Assembly (NCBI RefSeq): GCF_002090115.1
Contig: NZ_BBRK01000004.1
Span: 1,860,001 to 1,924,000, forward strand
Length of the DNA stretch: 64,000 nucleotides
Direction: 5' to 3'
Origin: Demequina sp. NBRC 110054
GTDB taxonomy: Bacteria > Actinomycetota > Actinomycetes > Actinomycetales > Demequinaceae
Both the position numbers and the translations under genes were made by a program. Under the pieces are notes generated by a model. The model worked only from the letters and a program-made list of their open reading frames with translations, had not been told where the DNA came from and did not search any database. The stretch's first letter is position 1, and every line of letters starts with the position of its first letter. Of the stretch, positions 49,731 through 58,384 are shown one piece after another.

Positions 49731-50645
49731 CTACGCGGTCACCACGATCTTGCCGGGCGCGTGGGACGCCTCGAGCGCCGTGAACGCCTCGGCCACCTGG
49801 TCCAGCGGGTACGTGGCCGCGACGGGGAGGACGAGCCGGCCCTCGACGATGCCGTCGGCGAGCTTCGCGAGGTTCTCCGCGGTGCGGGCGGCGCGCTCCG
49901 CGTTGTGTGCGGGGATCTCCTGAAGCGCCGCGTAGGCCGCGATCGCGACCATCCGATCGGTATCCACCCCGAGCGCGACGCCCGCGTCGAGCGCGTCGCG
50001 GCCGTGGCAATCCATCACCGCGGTGACGGTTCCGAGGCCGGCAACCCGATCCGCGAGACCGGGACCGTACTCGACGGCCTCGACCCCGAGCGAGCGCACG
50101 AACTCGAGCCGCGCCGGGGAGGCGGTGCCGATCACCGTCGCGCCGGCGTCACGCGCGAGCTGTGCGGCGACGATGCCGACGGCACCCGACGCGCCGCCGA
50201 TCAGCACGGTGTCGCCCGCGCCGACGGGCACGGTCGCGAGGCACGACACTGCGGTGAGGCCCGCGACCCACAGGCCGCCCGCGACCTCGACCGGCAGCTC
50301 CGCGGGGCGCCGCGTAAGGGAGGAGCCCTTGGCGAGCACGCGCTCGGCGACCGAGCCCGCGGCGCTGCCGAGCACCTCGTCGCCCACCGCGACGGCGGTG
50401 CCGTCCCAGTACGCCGCGCCCTCGCCGACGGCCTCGACGGTGCCCGCCACGTCCGAGCCGATGCGGCGCGGGAACGGCGCATCGCTCGGGATGAAGCCCC
50501 GGCGCACCTTGCCGTCGTACGGGTTGATGCCCGCCGCACGCACCCTGACGAGCACCTCGCCGGGGCCCGGGGAGGGGTCCTGCACCTCGGTGAGGTGGAG
50601 GACGTCGGGCGTCCCGATCTCGTCGTAGACGGCGGCAAGGGTCAT
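49731..50645 (-). CDS. NADP-dependent quinone-oxidoreductase-like alcohol dehydrogenase (zinc-less MDR)
   Basis: 304 residues, AAGGAG about 12 bases before ATG 50645. An N-terminal GroES-like domain has GPGEVLVRVRAAGINPYDGK and RIGSDVAGTVEAVGEGAA. A C-terminal Rossmann domain carries GDTVLIGGASGAVGIVAAQL (GGASGAVG, the NADP-binding loop) and TVIGTASPARLEFVRSLGVE. The structural and catalytic zinc cysteines are missing, placing it in the quinone/enone reductase branch. It probably reduces quinones or alpha,beta-unsaturated carbonyls. No partner gene is obvious. The membrane acyltransferase gene lies 13 bases upstream and may share a transcript. Confidence 0.88.
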   Translation of the reverse strand: MTLAAVYDEIGTPDVLHLTEVQDPSPGPGEVLVRVRAAGINPYDGKVRRGFIPSDAPFPRRIGSDVAGTVEAVGEGAAYWDGTAVAVGDEVLGSAAGSVAERVLAKGSSLTRRPAELPVEVAGGLWVAGLTAVSCLATVPVGAGDTVLIGGASGAVGIVAAQLARDAGATVIGTASPARLEFVRSLGVEAVEYGPGLADRVAGLGTVTAVMDCHGRDALDAGVALGVDTDRMVAIAAYAALQEIPAHNAERAARTAENLAKLADGIVEGRLVLPVAATYPLDQVAEAFTALEASHAPGKIVVTA

Positions 50646-50658
50646 CGTGCTCTCTCCT

Positions 50659-51774
50659 TCAGGTCGTGGGCGGTCCTCCTGCGACCGTAGTGGCCGCGGC
50701 GTTCGACGCGCGCGTCATGAGCGACTCGAGCGGCCCCTGGGCGAAGCGCAGGCGCCACGCCCAGGCCGCGGCAGTGAAGGTCGCGAGGAGGACGACGAGC
50801 GCGACGTTGCTCGGCTCGTAGACGATCTCGTCGCCCACGACCGCGATCACGATGACATGGGCGACGTAGGCCGTGAAGGCCATCGCGCCGAGCGCGCGCA
50901 GCGGCGCGAGCCAGCGACCGGTCGCATCCGACAGCCACAGGCACAGCGCGATCGTCGCCATCGCGATCCCCGCGTTGGAGACGAGCTCGACGGGGGAGTA
51001 CGAGTGCGCCTCCATCGACGCCCACGCCGGGCCCCACCCGAACGTCGCCCCGGAGGCCGGCCACGGCATCGTCCCGCCGAAGCCGATGCCGAGCATCGCG
51101 GCGCCGACCCCGATCCCGAGGCCGCCCTGGAGTAGCCCCCGGCGCACCGCCCGCGCGCGCAGGTCCATGCGCGAGATCGCGAGTCCGACGAGCAGGTAGC
51201 CCGCCCACACGAGCGCGGGGTAGTGGTGCCACCAGAGCCTGTCGACCACGGGGAACGTTCCGAGCCAGGACGATGCGGCCCAGCCCTGGATCGTGGGCAG
51301 CGCCAGTCCTCCTCCGACGAGCAGCACGACCGCCCCGCCCCACAGCCAGGGCGTGCGCCAGCGCAGCGCAGGGAGGACCAGCAGCATCATCACGCCGAGG
51401 TTCGCGAGGATCACGTACACGGGCGTGCCGAGCGCGGTGACGAGTGCGCCCACGAGGATGAGCCCGACCGCGCGCGTCGCGACCTTCGCGCGGGTCTGGG
51501 CGAGAGAGGCGCCTCGCGCGGTCATGATGCCGATCGACACCCCGGCAAGCACGGCGAACAGCGCGGACGGCCGCCCGTGCGCGATCCACAGCCACGTCCA
51601 GCCGTCGGCGTCGGAGCCGCCCTGGCCGTCGTCCCCGATATGCGCGGCCACCATGCCCATGAATGCGATCGCTCGCGCGAGGTCGAGCCCTCCGATGCGA
51701 CCGGCCTGCGTCAGGGACGATGCGGGGGAGCGGCGGCCGACCTCGACCGGTCGGTCTGCGGCGGGCTCCGTCAT
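50659..51774 (-). CDS. DUF1624/DUF418-type multi-pass membrane acyltransferase-like protein
   Basis: 371 residues from ATG 51774, leaderless (TAGCCT 6 bases upstream). About ten TM helices. The N-terminal GGLDLARAIAFMGMVAAHIG with the conserved D-AR...H pattern belongs to the heparan-alpha-glucosaminide acetyltransferase-like (DUF1624) group. WLWIAHGRPSALFAVLAGVS is the matching DUF418-type second motif. The C-terminal half matches DUF418: GAMAFTAYVAHVIVIAVV. These proteins may move acyl groups across the membrane. Substrates in bacteria are unknown. It is four bases from the end of the epimerase gene and could be co-transcribed. A GGACGATGC copy lies at 51715-51723 in the first exported part and another at 51268-51276. 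Confidence 0.82.
   Translation of the reverse strand: MTEPAADRPVEVGRRSPASSLTQAGRIGGLDLARAIAFMGMVAAHIGDDGQGGSDADGWTWLWIAHGRPSALFAVLAGVSIGIMTARGASLAQTRAKVATRAVGLILVGALVTALGTPVYVILANLGVMMLLVLPALRWRTPWLWGGAVVLLVGGGLALPTIQGWAASSWLGTFPVVDRLWWHHYPALVWAGYLLVGLAISRMDLRARAVRRGLLQGGLGIGVGAAMLGIGFGGTMPWPASGATFGWGPAWASMEAHSYSPVELVSNAGIAMATIALCLWLSDATGRWLAPLRALGAMAFTAYVAHVIVIAVVGDEIVYEPSNVALVVLLATFTAAAWAWRLRFAQGPLESLMTRASNAAATTVAGGPPTT
51715..51723 (+). repeat. GGACGATGC copy in the extended CAGGGACGATGCGGGGG context
   Basis: This copy inside the DUF418-type gene is identical over 17 bases to a unit of the 6924-6974 array. Confidence 0.8.
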
Positions 51775-51778
51775 GGGG

Positions 51779-52789
51779 TCAGGCTACGCGGCTGCCCGTC
51801 CCGACGGACTGCCGGATGAACTCGGCCGACGCGAGTAGCGCTGCGGACGAGGAGATGTACTCGAAGCCGAACTGGCGCGGCGCGTCGGAGCCGTCGACCT
51901 CGGCGTTCATCGCGAGTCCCATGGCCGCGGTCCTCATCGGCGGCATGACGAGCGCCGCCGCACGGATCAGCCAGTCAGGGGCGATCCGGGTGGTCACCTT
52001 GGCATCCGGGTAGGAGGCGCGGAGGATCTGCGCCATCTCGGGGAGGGTCATCGCGCCGGCGTTCGCGGGGAAGCGCTGACCAACCGCTGCCTCCTCCGTC
52101 ATGGCCCGCACATGGATGCGCGCGACGTCGCGGACGTCCACCACGGGCATGCCCATCGTCGGCAGCGCGGGGTACTCGCCCGTGACGAGCTGCTCGACCG
52201 TGCGCAGCGAGGCTCCGTAGTCGGCGTCCATCGCGGGCCCGAACACCATGCCGGGGTTGATCGTCGTGAGGCGCATCTCCGGGTGCTCCGCGACGAAGTC
52301 CCACGCCGCCCGCTCGGCGAGGGTCTTCGACGCCTCGTACGGAGTGGTCCTCGGCCCCTCGGGGTCGGTCCAGTCCTCGCGGGTCTTCGGGCGGTCCCAC
52401 TGGTCGCCCGCGGGCTTGTAGATCGCGCCGCACGTGGACGTGAGGATCACGCGCGTCACGCCGGCGGCCTGCGCGGCCGCGAGGGCGCGGAGCGTGCCGC
52501 CGACCGCGGGTCGGATGAGCTCCTGCGGATCCTTCGGAGGCGCGGTCGGGAACGGCGACGCGGTGTGCATGAGCACGTCGACGCCCTCCATCGCTTCCGT
52601 CCAGCCCTCATCGGACGTGAGGTCGAGGGACACGAAGGTGAGGGAGGCGCCGGGGAACAGCGCCTCGACCTGCGCGCGGCGGCGCTCGGAGCGCACGGCG
52701 GCCCTGACGGCGTGCCCGTTCTCGAGCAGCTCGCGGACGATGTGCTTGGCGATGAAGCCCGAGGCTCCGGTGACGAGGACGGTCGACAT
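51779..52789 (-). CDS. NAD-dependent epimerase/reductase (extended SDR)
   Basis: 336 residues from ATG 52789. Rossmann glycine motif VLVTGASGFIAKHIVRELLE, SDR signature TSTCGAIY and the catalytic YxxxK in TPYEASKTLAERAA. LMHTASPFPTAPPKDPQELI is typical of the dihydroflavonol-4-reductase/aldehyde-reductase subfamily of extended SDRs. NPGMVFGPAMDADYGASLRT is the substrate-binding loop. It probably reduces a carbonyl or epimerises a sugar with NADP(H). Substrate unknown. Leaderless (TACGCT, 7 bases), divergent from the fumarylacetoacetase-family gene across a 78-base region that holds a GCATCGTCC copy. Confidence 0.88.
   Translation of the reverse strand: MSTVLVTGASGFIAKHIVRELLENGHAVRAAVRSERRRAQVEALFPGASLTFVSLDLTSDEGWTEAMEGVDVLMHTASPFPTAPPKDPQELIRPAVGGTLRALAAAQAAGVTRVILTSTCGAIYKPAGDQWDRPKTREDWTDPEGPRTTPYEASKTLAERAAWDFVAEHPEMRLTTINPGMVFGPAMDADYGASLRTVEQLVTGEYPALPTMGMPVVDVRDVARIHVRAMTEEAAVGQRFPANAGAMTLPEMAQILRASYPDAKVTTRIAPDWLIRAAALVMPPMRTAAMGLAMNAEVDGSDAPRQFGFEYISSSAALLASAEFIRQSVGTGSRVA
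51781..51786 (-). promoter_or_regulatory. -10 box TAGCCT before the DUF418-type gene
   Basis: TAGCCT (minus strand) ends 6 bases before ATG 51774, inside the 3' end of the upstream epimerase gene. Confidence 0.45.
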
Positions 52790-52796
52790 GGCACCC

Positions 52797-52802
52797 AGCG
52801 TA
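52797..52802 (-). promoter_or_regulatory. -10 box TACGCT, leaderless epimerase transcript
   Basis: TACGCT (minus strand) ends 7 bases before ATG 52789. A GGACGATGC copy on the same strand (52804-52812) lies one base upstream of the box. Confidence 0.5.
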
Positions 52803-52803
52803 C

Positions 52804-52812
52804 GCATCGTCC
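52804..52812 (-). repeat. GGACGATGC copy abutting a -10 box
   Basis: Extended context CCAGGGACGATGCG on the minus strand, immediately before TACGCT. Confidence 0.75.
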
Positions 52813-52854
52813 CTGGTGGCGCGACGCCCCCACGGAGGGCCCCTCGCCACGCAC

Positions 52855-52860
52855 TAGGCT
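52855..52860 (+). promoter_or_regulatory. -10 box TAGGCT, leaderless
   Basis: TAGGCT ends 7 bases before ATG 52868. Confidence 0.5.
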
Positions 52861-52867
52861 GGAGCCC

Positions 52868-53656
52868 ATGCGTATCGCACGATTCACCACCGGCGAGGAC
52901 CCCCGTTTCGCGATCGTCGACGGGGAGGCGGGCTCCGAGGAGCTCATCGTCCTCACCGGCGACCCGATGTATGTCCCCGGCCAGCCGACCGGCGAGCGGA
53001 TCCCGCTCGACCAGGACGACGTCCGCCTACTTGCCCCCGTGATCCCGCGCTCCAAGGCAGTGTGCCTGGGCCGCAACTACGCGGAGCACGCCAAGGAGAT
53101 GGGCAACGTGGTCCCCGAGCCCGAGATGCCGATCCTGTTCCTCAAGCCGAACACCACCGTGATCGGCCCCGACGACCCGATCGTCCTGCCCGACTACAGC
53201 CAGGACGTGCAGATCGAGGCCGAGCTCGCGATCGTCATCGGCCGGATCTGCAAGGAGGTCTCGGCCGAGAACGCGGATCAGTACATCTACGGCTACACGT
53301 GCGCCAACGACCTCACGGCGCGCGACCTGCAGCGCCAGGAGAACCAGTGGTTCCGCGCCAAGGCCTTCGACACGTCGCTGCCGCTCGGCCCGTGGATCGA
53401 GACCGAGCTCATGCACGACGACGTCCTCGTGTCCTCGCGCGTCAACGGCGAGACCAAGCAGCACGCGTCGACCCAGGAGATGATGCTCGGAGTCCTCGAG
53501 GCCGTCGCGGCCGTCTCCGAGGTCACCACGCTGCTGCCCGGCGACGTCATCCTCACGGGCACCCCGGCGGGCGTCACCAAGGTCGACCACGGCGACGTCG
53601 TCGAGGTCGAGATCGAGGACATCGGAGTCCTGCGCAACCCCGTCATCCGCCGCTAG
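52868..53656 (+). CDS. Fumarylacetoacetate hydrolase-family protein
   Basis: 262 residues from ATG 52868. The FAH core starts at [20 protein letters not shown]. Then come [20 protein letters not shown], the metal-binding [13 protein letters not shown] (E.E pair), [20 protein letters not shown] (NDLTARD), [13 protein letters not shown] and the C-terminal [14 protein letters not shown]. Members are acylpyruvases, oxaloacetate decarboxylases or 2-hydroxyhepta-2,4-diene-1,7-dioate isomerases and need Mg/Mn. The short N-terminal domain fits the common actinobacterial FahA-type hydrolase encoded just before gltX. It lies 91 bases ahead of gltX and may be co-transcribed. Confidence 0.9.
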   Translation: MRIARFTTGEDPRFAIVDGEAGSEELIVLTGDPMYVPGQPTGERIPLDQDDVRLLAPVIPRSKAVCLGRNYAEHAKEMGNVVPEPEMPILFLKPNTTVIGPDDPIVLPDYSQDVQIEAELAIVIGRICKEVSAENADQYIYGYTCANDLTARDLQRQENQWFRAKAFDTSLPLGPWIETELMHDDVLVSSRVNGETKQHASTQEMMLGVLEAVAAVSEVTTLLPGDVILTGTPAGVTKVDHGDVVEVEIEDIGVLRNPVIRR

Positions 53657-53692
53657 CCGTCCTCCGCGACGGCCGGCACCCCGGCCCGGACC

Positions 53693-53701
53693 GCATCGTC
53701 C
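53693..53701 (-). repeat. GGACGATGC copy upstream of gltX
   Basis: Minus-strand copy in the 91-base gap before gltX. Confidence 0.7.
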
Positions 53702-53747
53702 GGGAACCCCAGACCCATTCACCCCGACACCCCAAGCAAAGAGAGCA

Positions 53748-55229
53748 ATGAGCAAGGTTCGCGTTCGCTTCTGTCCCTCGCCCACCGGCCTGCCGCACGT
53801 CGGCATGGTCCGCACGGCGCTGTTCAACTGGGCCTATGCCCGCCACACCGGCGGCGACATGGTCTTCCGCATCGAGGACACCGACGCCGAGCGCGACTCG
53901 CAGGAGAGCTACGACATGCTCCTCGACGCGATGGACTGGCTCGGCATCACGTACGACGAGGGCCCCGACATCGGCGGCCCCTACGGCCCCTACCGCCAGA
54001 GCGAGCGCCACGACCTGCACCGCGACGTCGTCGAGAAGCTGGTCGAGGGCGGCTACGCCTACGAGTCCTTCTCCACGCCCGCCGAGGTCGAGGAGCGTCA
54101 CAGGGCCGCCGGCCGCGACCCCAAGCTCGGCTACGACGGCTTCGACCGCGACCTCACCGACGAGCAGAAGGCCGCCTTCCGCGCCGAGGGCCGCGAGCCC
54201 GTCCTGCGCATGCGCATGCCCGACGAGGACATCACGGTCAACGACCTGATCCGCGGCGAGGTCACGTTCCCGGCCGGCACCGTGCCTGACTACGTGATCG
54301 TGCGCGCCAACGGCGTGCCGCTGTACACGCTCGTCAACCCCGTGGACGACGCGCTCATGAAGATCACGCACGTGCTGCGCGGCGAGGACCTGCTGGCCTC
54401 GACGCCGCGTCAGATCGTGCTGTGGCGCGCGATGGTCGAGCTCGGCATCGCCGACGCCGTCCCCGAGTACGCACACATGCCGATGGTGCTCGGCGAGGGC
54501 ACCAAGAAGCTGTCCAAGCGCGACCCCGAGTCGAACCTCTTCCACCACCGCGAGCGTGGCTTCCTTCCCGAGGGACTGCTCAACTACCTCGCGCTGCTGG
54601 GCTGGAGCATCGCGCCCGACCGCGACATCTTCACCCCGGCCGAGCTCATCGAGGCCTTCGACATCGCGGACTGCACGCCCAACGCGGCGCGCTTCGACCT
54701 CAAGAAGGCCGAGGCGATCAACGCGGACCACATGCGCATGCTCTCTGAGGAGGACTTCGCCGGGCGCCTCGTGCCGTACCTGCACGCCGTGGGCGATGTG
54801 AGCGCCGCCTCCTATGCGGACCTGACTTCCGCCGAGCGCGACGTGCTCGACGCCGCCGCGCCGCTCGTGCAGACGCGCATGCAGCTGCTCGGCGAGGCCT
54901 CCGGGATGCTCGGCTTCCTCTTCGCTGCCGACGAGGCGATCGAGTTCGACGAGGCCGCGGTCAAGAAGCTGCCCGACAACGCCGCCGAGATCCTCGACGC
55001 CGCGCTCGTCGTGCTCGAGGGGCTATCCGACTTCGGGCCCGAGGCCCAGCAGGACGCGCTGCGCGCGAAGCTCGTCGACGAGATGGGCATCAAGCCGCGA
55101 TTCGCGTTCGGCCCGCTGCGCGTGGCCGTGACCGGTCGCCAGGTCTCGCCGCCGCTGTTCGAGTCGATGGAGATCCTCGGCAAGGACGCGTCGCTGAACC
55201 GCCTGCGCCGCCTGCGCGCGACGCTCTGA
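53748..55229 (+). CDS. gltX: Glutamyl-tRNA synthetase
   Basis: 493 residues, normal length. The class I HIGH-type motif is [20 protein letters not shown] (HVGM), with [16 protein letters not shown] and the KMSKS-type loop [14 protein letters not shown]-terminal helical anticodon domain lies at about 330-490. It charges tRNA-Glu and, as most actinobacteria lack GlnRS, probably also tRNA-Gln, whose Glu is then amidated by GatCAB. The tRNA-Gln(CTG) gene of this window fits that pathway. The ATG at 53748 has AGAGAG-type weak ribosome signal. A perfect 15-bp hairpin terminates the gene at 55247-55280. Confidence 0.96.
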   Translation: MSKVRVRFCPSPTGLPHVGMVRTALFNWAYARHTGGDMVFRIEDTDAERDSQESYDMLLDAMDWLGITYDEGPDIGGPYGPYRQSERHDLHRDVVEKLVEGGYAYESFSTPAEVEERHRAAGRDPKLGYDGFDRDLTDEQKAAFRAEGREPVLRMRMPDEDITVNDLIRGEVTFPAGTVPDYVIVRANGVPLYTLVNPVDDALMKITHVLRGEDLLASTPRQIVLWRAMVELGIADAVPEYAHMPMVLGEGTKKLSKRDPESNLFHHRERGFLPEGLLNYLALLGWSIAPDRDIFTPAELIEAFDIADCTPNAARFDLKKAEAINADHMRMLSEEDFAGRLVPYLHAVGDVSAASYADLTSAERDVLDAAAPLVQTRMQLLGEASGMLGFLFAADEAIEFDEAAVKKLPDNAAEILDAALVVLEGLSDFGPEAQQDALRAKLVDEMGIKPRFAFGPLRVAVTGRQVSPPLFESMEILGKDASLNRLRRLRATL

Positions 55230-55246
55230 TCGCCCGCTGACGCACC

Positions 55247-55280
55247 GAGGGCCCGCCGCGATCTCGCGGCGGGCCCTCGT
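55247..55280. terminator. Perfect 15-bp hairpin after gltX
   Basis: Arms 55247-55261 (CGAGGGCCCGCCGCG) and 55266-55280, loop ATCT. It lies between convergent gltX and the AztD-like gene. It lacks a U-tract, as is common for actinobacterial terminators. Confidence 0.8.
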
Positions 55281-55299
55281 GCTTCCGGGCTGGGAGGGG

Positions 55300-56580
55300 T
55301 CAGTCCTCGTCGTGGTCGTGGTCGTGCGCCTCGGCGTCGTCCGCCGCGGTGCCCGCGATGACGACGCCCGTGGGCTGGCCGTCGAGCTCGTAGGTCCCGA
55401 CGACCTCGCCGTCGGTCGCGTCGACGAGCACGATCTGCTCGCCCGCGTAGTCGGTGACCACCACGGTGTCGCCCGTGACGGCGATCGCGGGACCGGCCGT
55501 CGAGTGGCCCTCGGGCAGCTCGTAGGCCTCGATCGCCTGGACCTCGGTCTCGAGCTCGCCCTCGGGGGAGAACACGCGGATCAGGCCGTCGGTCGTGAGG
55601 ACGATGATGTCGTCACCCATGCGGGCGATCTTGCCGACGGTGCCGCCGACGTTGAGCGTCTCGCTGGTGCCGCCCTCGGCGTCGACGAGCAGGATCTCCT
55701 CGCCGGTCCAGTTCCCGACCAGGGGGTCGCCCTCGTAGAAGGTGCCGACGCGGACGTCCTCGATGAGCTCGGGGTACGCGATGGTCGACGACGTGTTGTC
55801 GTGCATGTCGATCACGAGGATCTCGGTGTAGCAGCCGAACAGAGCGAGGTCGCCGTCGACGGCCTCGCCGTGCAGGCCCGCGCACTCGCCGTCGTACCGC
55901 GCGACCTCGTTGCCGTCGGAGTCGATCTGGACGACGGTGTCGGGCAGGCCGCCGTCGGGGGTCTCGGTGTAGAGCAGGCCGCCCTCGACGGGGACCGCGA
56001 CGCCGTGGTGGGGCTCGTTGGTCTCGACGACGCTCGTGGACAGGGTGCCCTCGGCGAGCGAGACCTCGTCCACGAGGGTCACCTGTCCGTCGCCGTCCTG
56101 GAAGACCGCGACGATGCCGTCGTGGCCGATGACGTGGGTCGGGGCAGCGCCGAGGATCTGGTCCTCGAGCAGCTCGACGTCGCCGGTGAAGTAGTGGTAG
56201 TGGTCGCCGTGGGCCTCGGCCCAGGTGCCGGCGTCGAGGATCGAGACGACACCGTTCGTGTAGTCGACGAAGTAGACGAAGCGGCCGTCGGCGCCGAGCG
56301 CCGCGAAGGCGCCCGCGGTCATATCGACCTCGGCGAGCGGCTCGATCTCACTCCCGTCGAGAGACAGCACCTCGGCGCCCTCGGCGTACGTGACGACGAG
56401 GCGTGGCTGGGCCTCCTCGTACTCGGTCGAGCCGTCGGCGACCACGGCCTCGGCCGAGGCTGACGCCTCGCTCGATGCGCTCGTCGAGGACGACGCGCCG
56501 TCGGCCTCCGAGGTCGCGCACGCGGCGAGCAGGGGTAGCAGGGACAGGGACGCAATTGTGGGAATCATTCTCATCTGCAT
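55300..56580 (-). CDS. AztD-like zinc metallochaperone lipoprotein
   Basis: 426 residues from ATG 56580, 8 bases after the -10 box. The signal peptide MRMIPTIASLSLLPLLAACA has lipobox LAAC, followed by a Ser/Ala-rich linker (SSSTSASSEASASAEA). The mature part consists of WD/YVTN-like beta-propeller repeats (SLDGSEIEPLAEV, GRFVYFVDYTNGVVSILDAG, DGIVAVFQDGDGQVTLVDEV, VVVTDYAGEQIVLVDATDGE). The metal motifs are HGDHYHYF and the C-terminal AHDHDHDED. The family is the periplasmic zinc chaperone AztD that loads the AztABC importer. No aztABC genes lie in this window. The Zur box at 56602-56616 overlaps its promoter, so expression should rise in zinc starvation. Confidence 0.82.
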   Translation of the reverse strand: MQMRMIPTIASLSLLPLLAACATSEADGASSSTSASSEASASAEAVVADGSTEYEEAQPRLVVTYAEGAEVLSLDGSEIEPLAEVDMTAGAFAALGADGRFVYFVDYTNGVVSILDAGTWAEAHGDHYHYFTGDVELLEDQILGAAPTHVIGHDGIVAVFQDGDGQVTLVDEVSLAEGTLSTSVVETNEPHHGVAVPVEGGLLYTETPDGGLPDTVVQIDSDGNEVARYDGECAGLHGEAVDGDLALFGCYTEILVIDMHDNTSSTIAYPELIEDVRVGTFYEGDPLVGNWTGEEILLVDAEGGTSETLNVGGTVGKIARMGDDIIVLTTDGLIRVFSPEGELETEVQAIEAYELPEGHSTAGPAIAVTGDTVVVTDYAGEQIVLVDATDGEVVGTYELDGQPTGVVIAGTAADDAEAHDHDHDED

Positions 56581-56588
56581 GGTTGAGG

Positions 56589-56617
56589 AACATAGTGCAA
56601 GTGACAATCGTTATCAA
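56589..56617 (-). promoter_or_regulatory. aztD-like promoter TTGATA-N17-TATGTT
   Basis: On the minus strand the -35 TTGATA (56612-56617) and -10 TATGTT (56589-56594) are 17 bases apart. The -10 ends 8 bases before ATG 56580. Confidence 0.65.
56602..56616. promoter_or_regulatory. Zur box TGACAATCGTTATCA
   Basis: It fits the actinobacterial Zur pattern TGA.AAT..TT.TCA. It overlaps the -35 and spacer of the AztD-like gene, so Zn-Zur would block transcription. It lies 105 bases before the divergent HAD gene. Confidence 0.75.
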
Positions 56618-56721
56618 ATGTTTGCTGCGAGGAGGGTGGCGACTAGCGTGGGGGAGGCGGGCCCGGGCTGCCCGCTCAAGCTGTCTGGTCGGCCAGGGGT
56701 GCCGTCGAGAAGGAGTGTGGA

Positions 56722-57456
56722 GTGGCTGAGATCAAGGCCGTGCTGTTCGACGTCGACGACACGCTCGTCGACACGCGTGGGGCCTTCAGGCATGCCCTCG
56801 CCTCCGTCGCGGTTGACTACCTGGACGAGGGCATCGACCACGAGGAGCTCGTGCGGTTCTGGCGCGAGGACGTCAACGGCTGGTACCGCGCCCACACGCG
56901 AGGCGAGATGACGCATCGCGAGCAGCGGCATCGTCGCGCCAACGACCTGCACGTCGAGTTCGGTGGGCCGTTCCTGGACGATGCGGCGTATCAGCGCTGG
57001 GACGATGCGTTCGAGCGCAACTTCCGCGAGGGATGGGCCGCTCATCCGGACGCATCGGTCGCGCTCGATGCGCTCGACCGGCTCGGCGTGCCCTATGGCG
57101 GGCTGTCCAACGCCGACAGCGCGTATCAGGTCCTCAAGCTCGGCGCGTGCGGGCTCTCGCGGGTGCCGATGCTCGTCGGGGTCGACACGCTCGGCTTCGG
57201 CAAGCCCGATCCTCGGGTGTACGCCCTCGCGTGCGAGAAGCTCGGCTTCGCGCCGTCCGAGGTCGCCTACGTGGGCGACGAGTTCGACGTGGACCCCCTC
57301 GGCGCGCGGGACGCGGGCCTGGGGCTCGGCGTGTGGATCGAGCGTCCGGGCGCGCACTCGCGCGACGTGGACGGCCTGGCTGGCGACGGCGAGCCGCGAG
57401 ACGGCCTGGTGCGGATCGGCACCCTGGCTGCGCTGCCGGGCGCGCTCGGGCTGTAG
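56722..57456 (+). CDS. HAD-superfamily hydrolase
   Basis: 244 residues, GTG 56722 with AAGGAG six bases upstream. HAD motif I is VLFDVDDTLVDTRGAF (nucleophile Asp in DVDDT), motif II is in YGGLSNADS, motif III K is in GFGKPDPRVYALACEKLGF and motif IV is in VAYVGDEFDVDPLGARDAGL. A helical cap (about 20-100) makes it a subfamily IA phosphatase, related to GS1/phosphoglycolate-like enzymes. Substrate is a phosphorylated metabolite, not identifiable. Cytosolic. Coding DNA has two GGACGATGC copies at 56976-56984 and 57000-57008, 24 bases apart. Divergent from the Zur-controlled gene. Confidence 0.9.
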   Translation: MAEIKAVLFDVDDTLVDTRGAFRHALASVAVDYLDEGIDHEELVRFWREDVNGWYRAHTRGEMTHREQRHRRANDLHVEFGGPFLDDAAYQRWDDAFERNFREGWAAHPDASVALDALDRLGVPYGGLSNADSAYQVLKLGACGLSRVPMLVGVDTLGFGKPDPRVYALACEKLGFAPSEVAYVGDEFDVDPLGARDAGLGLGVWIERPGAHSRDVDGLAGDGEPRDGLVRIGTLAALPGALGL

Positions 57457-57480
57457 CCGCGAGCGCGCCCGTCGCGCGGT

Positions 57481-57897
57481 TCAGGAGGTCCTGATGATGC
57501 GGGTCTTCGCGATGTCGGTGCCGACCTTCCTGACCTTCACCTTGAAGTTGTCGGAGCCCGGCGTGTTCGTGCGGTAGCGCTTGATCTTGATCTCGCCGTC
57601 GCTGTCTGCGCTCAGGGTGTTGCTGTAGTAGCGCTTGCCGTTGTGCCACAGCGTGACGCGGAACTTCTCGCCCTTGTGGGCGTGCTCGATCTCGACCTCG
57701 ACCTCGAAGCGGCTGCTGCTGCTTCGGTGCACATCGAACGAGACGTCGGCGCCCGCGACGACGAAGTACTTCGTCCTCGCATCGGCGGGTGCCGGGGTGA
57801 GCATGGTCGCAGCCGCGCCGAGCAGTGCGATCGCGATCAGCATCGCGAGTGCTCGTCGGGCGCTCCATCGGCGGGTGGTGAGGTCTGTGGTGTTCAT
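57481..57897 (-). CDS. Small secreted beta-rich protein
   Basis: 138 residues from ATG 57897, GAGGAG upstream. A twin-arginine-like N terminus (TTRRWSARRALAMLIAIALL) with an ADA-type cleavage site near PAPADARTKYF precedes a beta-rich, lysine-rich domain: KYFVVAGADVSFDVHRSSSS, FEVEVEIEHAHKGEKFRVTL, WHNGKRYYSNTLSADSDGEI and KVRKVGTDIAKTRIIRTS. The alternating strands suggest an Ig-like fold. No enzyme motif. It is basic and may bind the cell envelope or a polyanion. Convergent with the HAD gene. Function unknown. Confidence 0.7.
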   Translation of the reverse strand: MNTTDLTTRRWSARRALAMLIAIALLGAAATMLTPAPADARTKYFVVAGADVSFDVHRSSSSRFEVEVEIEHAHKGEKFRVTLWHNGKRYYSNTLSADSDGEIKIKRYRTNTPGSDNFKVKVRKVGTDIAKTRIIRTS

Positions 57898-58132
57898 CGC
57901 GGTCTCCTCGGCTCGGGGCAGCGTGGCTGCGGGGTGCGATACCGCCACTGTGCAGGGTCAGGGGTGGGCCGGCGGTGAGGTCGGCATGAGAGCCTTCTCA
58001 TCTCGTGCGTCGCGAGGGCGAGCGGGGAGTGCTCACCATGGCCCGCGCGGGTCGGACCCGGGCCGTCCAAGTCGAGTGGCGTGCGGCACGGCGCCCGAAG
58101 TGTGATCAGCGACACGGCCGGGGCCACCGGGT

Positions 58133-58161
58133 TTGGGCGATCGCCGATCATCCGGTACAGT
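58133..58161 (+). promoter_or_regulatory. Promoter of the tRNA-Gln gene
   Basis: TTGGGC (58133-58138), 17 bases, TACAGT (58156-58161), with the mature tRNA starting 28 bases downstream of the -10. Confidence 0.5.
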
Positions 58162-58188
58162 TAATCCCCGGTTCGGTTCCCGAATCAT

Positions 58189-58260
58189 TGGCCTATGGTG
58201 TAATTGGCAGCACGTCGGTTTCTGGTACCGCCAGTCGAGGTTCGAGTCCTTGTAGGCCAG
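58189..58260 (+). tRNA. tRNA-Gln (anticodon CTG)
   Basis: A 72-nt cloverleaf. The acceptor stem TGGCCTA pairs with TAGGCCA. D-arm with GTGTAATTGGCAGCAC, anticodon loop TTCTGGT (anticodon CTG), T-arm with AGGTTCGAGTCCTT. No CCA is encoded. Pair 27-43 is a T/C mismatch, leaving four anticodon-stem pairs. A strong intrinsic terminator follows 4 bases later. Confidence 0.93.
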
Positions 58261-58264
58261 CTTC

Positions 58265-58290
58265 AAGCCCCTCCTTCGGGAGGGGCTTTT
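58265..58290 (+). terminator. Intrinsic terminator of tRNA-Gln
   Basis: AAGCCCCTCC, tetraloop TTCG, GGAGGGGCTT then TTCG. It is a perfect 10-bp stem with a four-T run. Confidence 0.85.
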
Positions 58291-58344
58291 CGCTTTCCCG
58301 GGTGGCTTTCGCGTCCGCTGCGGCTTTTCGCGCGAGTTCCTGCC

Positions 58345-58353
58345 GCATCGTCC
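58345..58353 (-). repeat. GGACGATGC copy between tRNA-Gln and the 82-nt hairpin
   Basis: On the minus strand it reads CACAGGGACGATGCGGCA, a full match to the extended consensus. Confidence 0.75.
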
Positions 58354-58384
58354 CTGTGCCCCGAGCCCACTCCTCCCGACAGTC

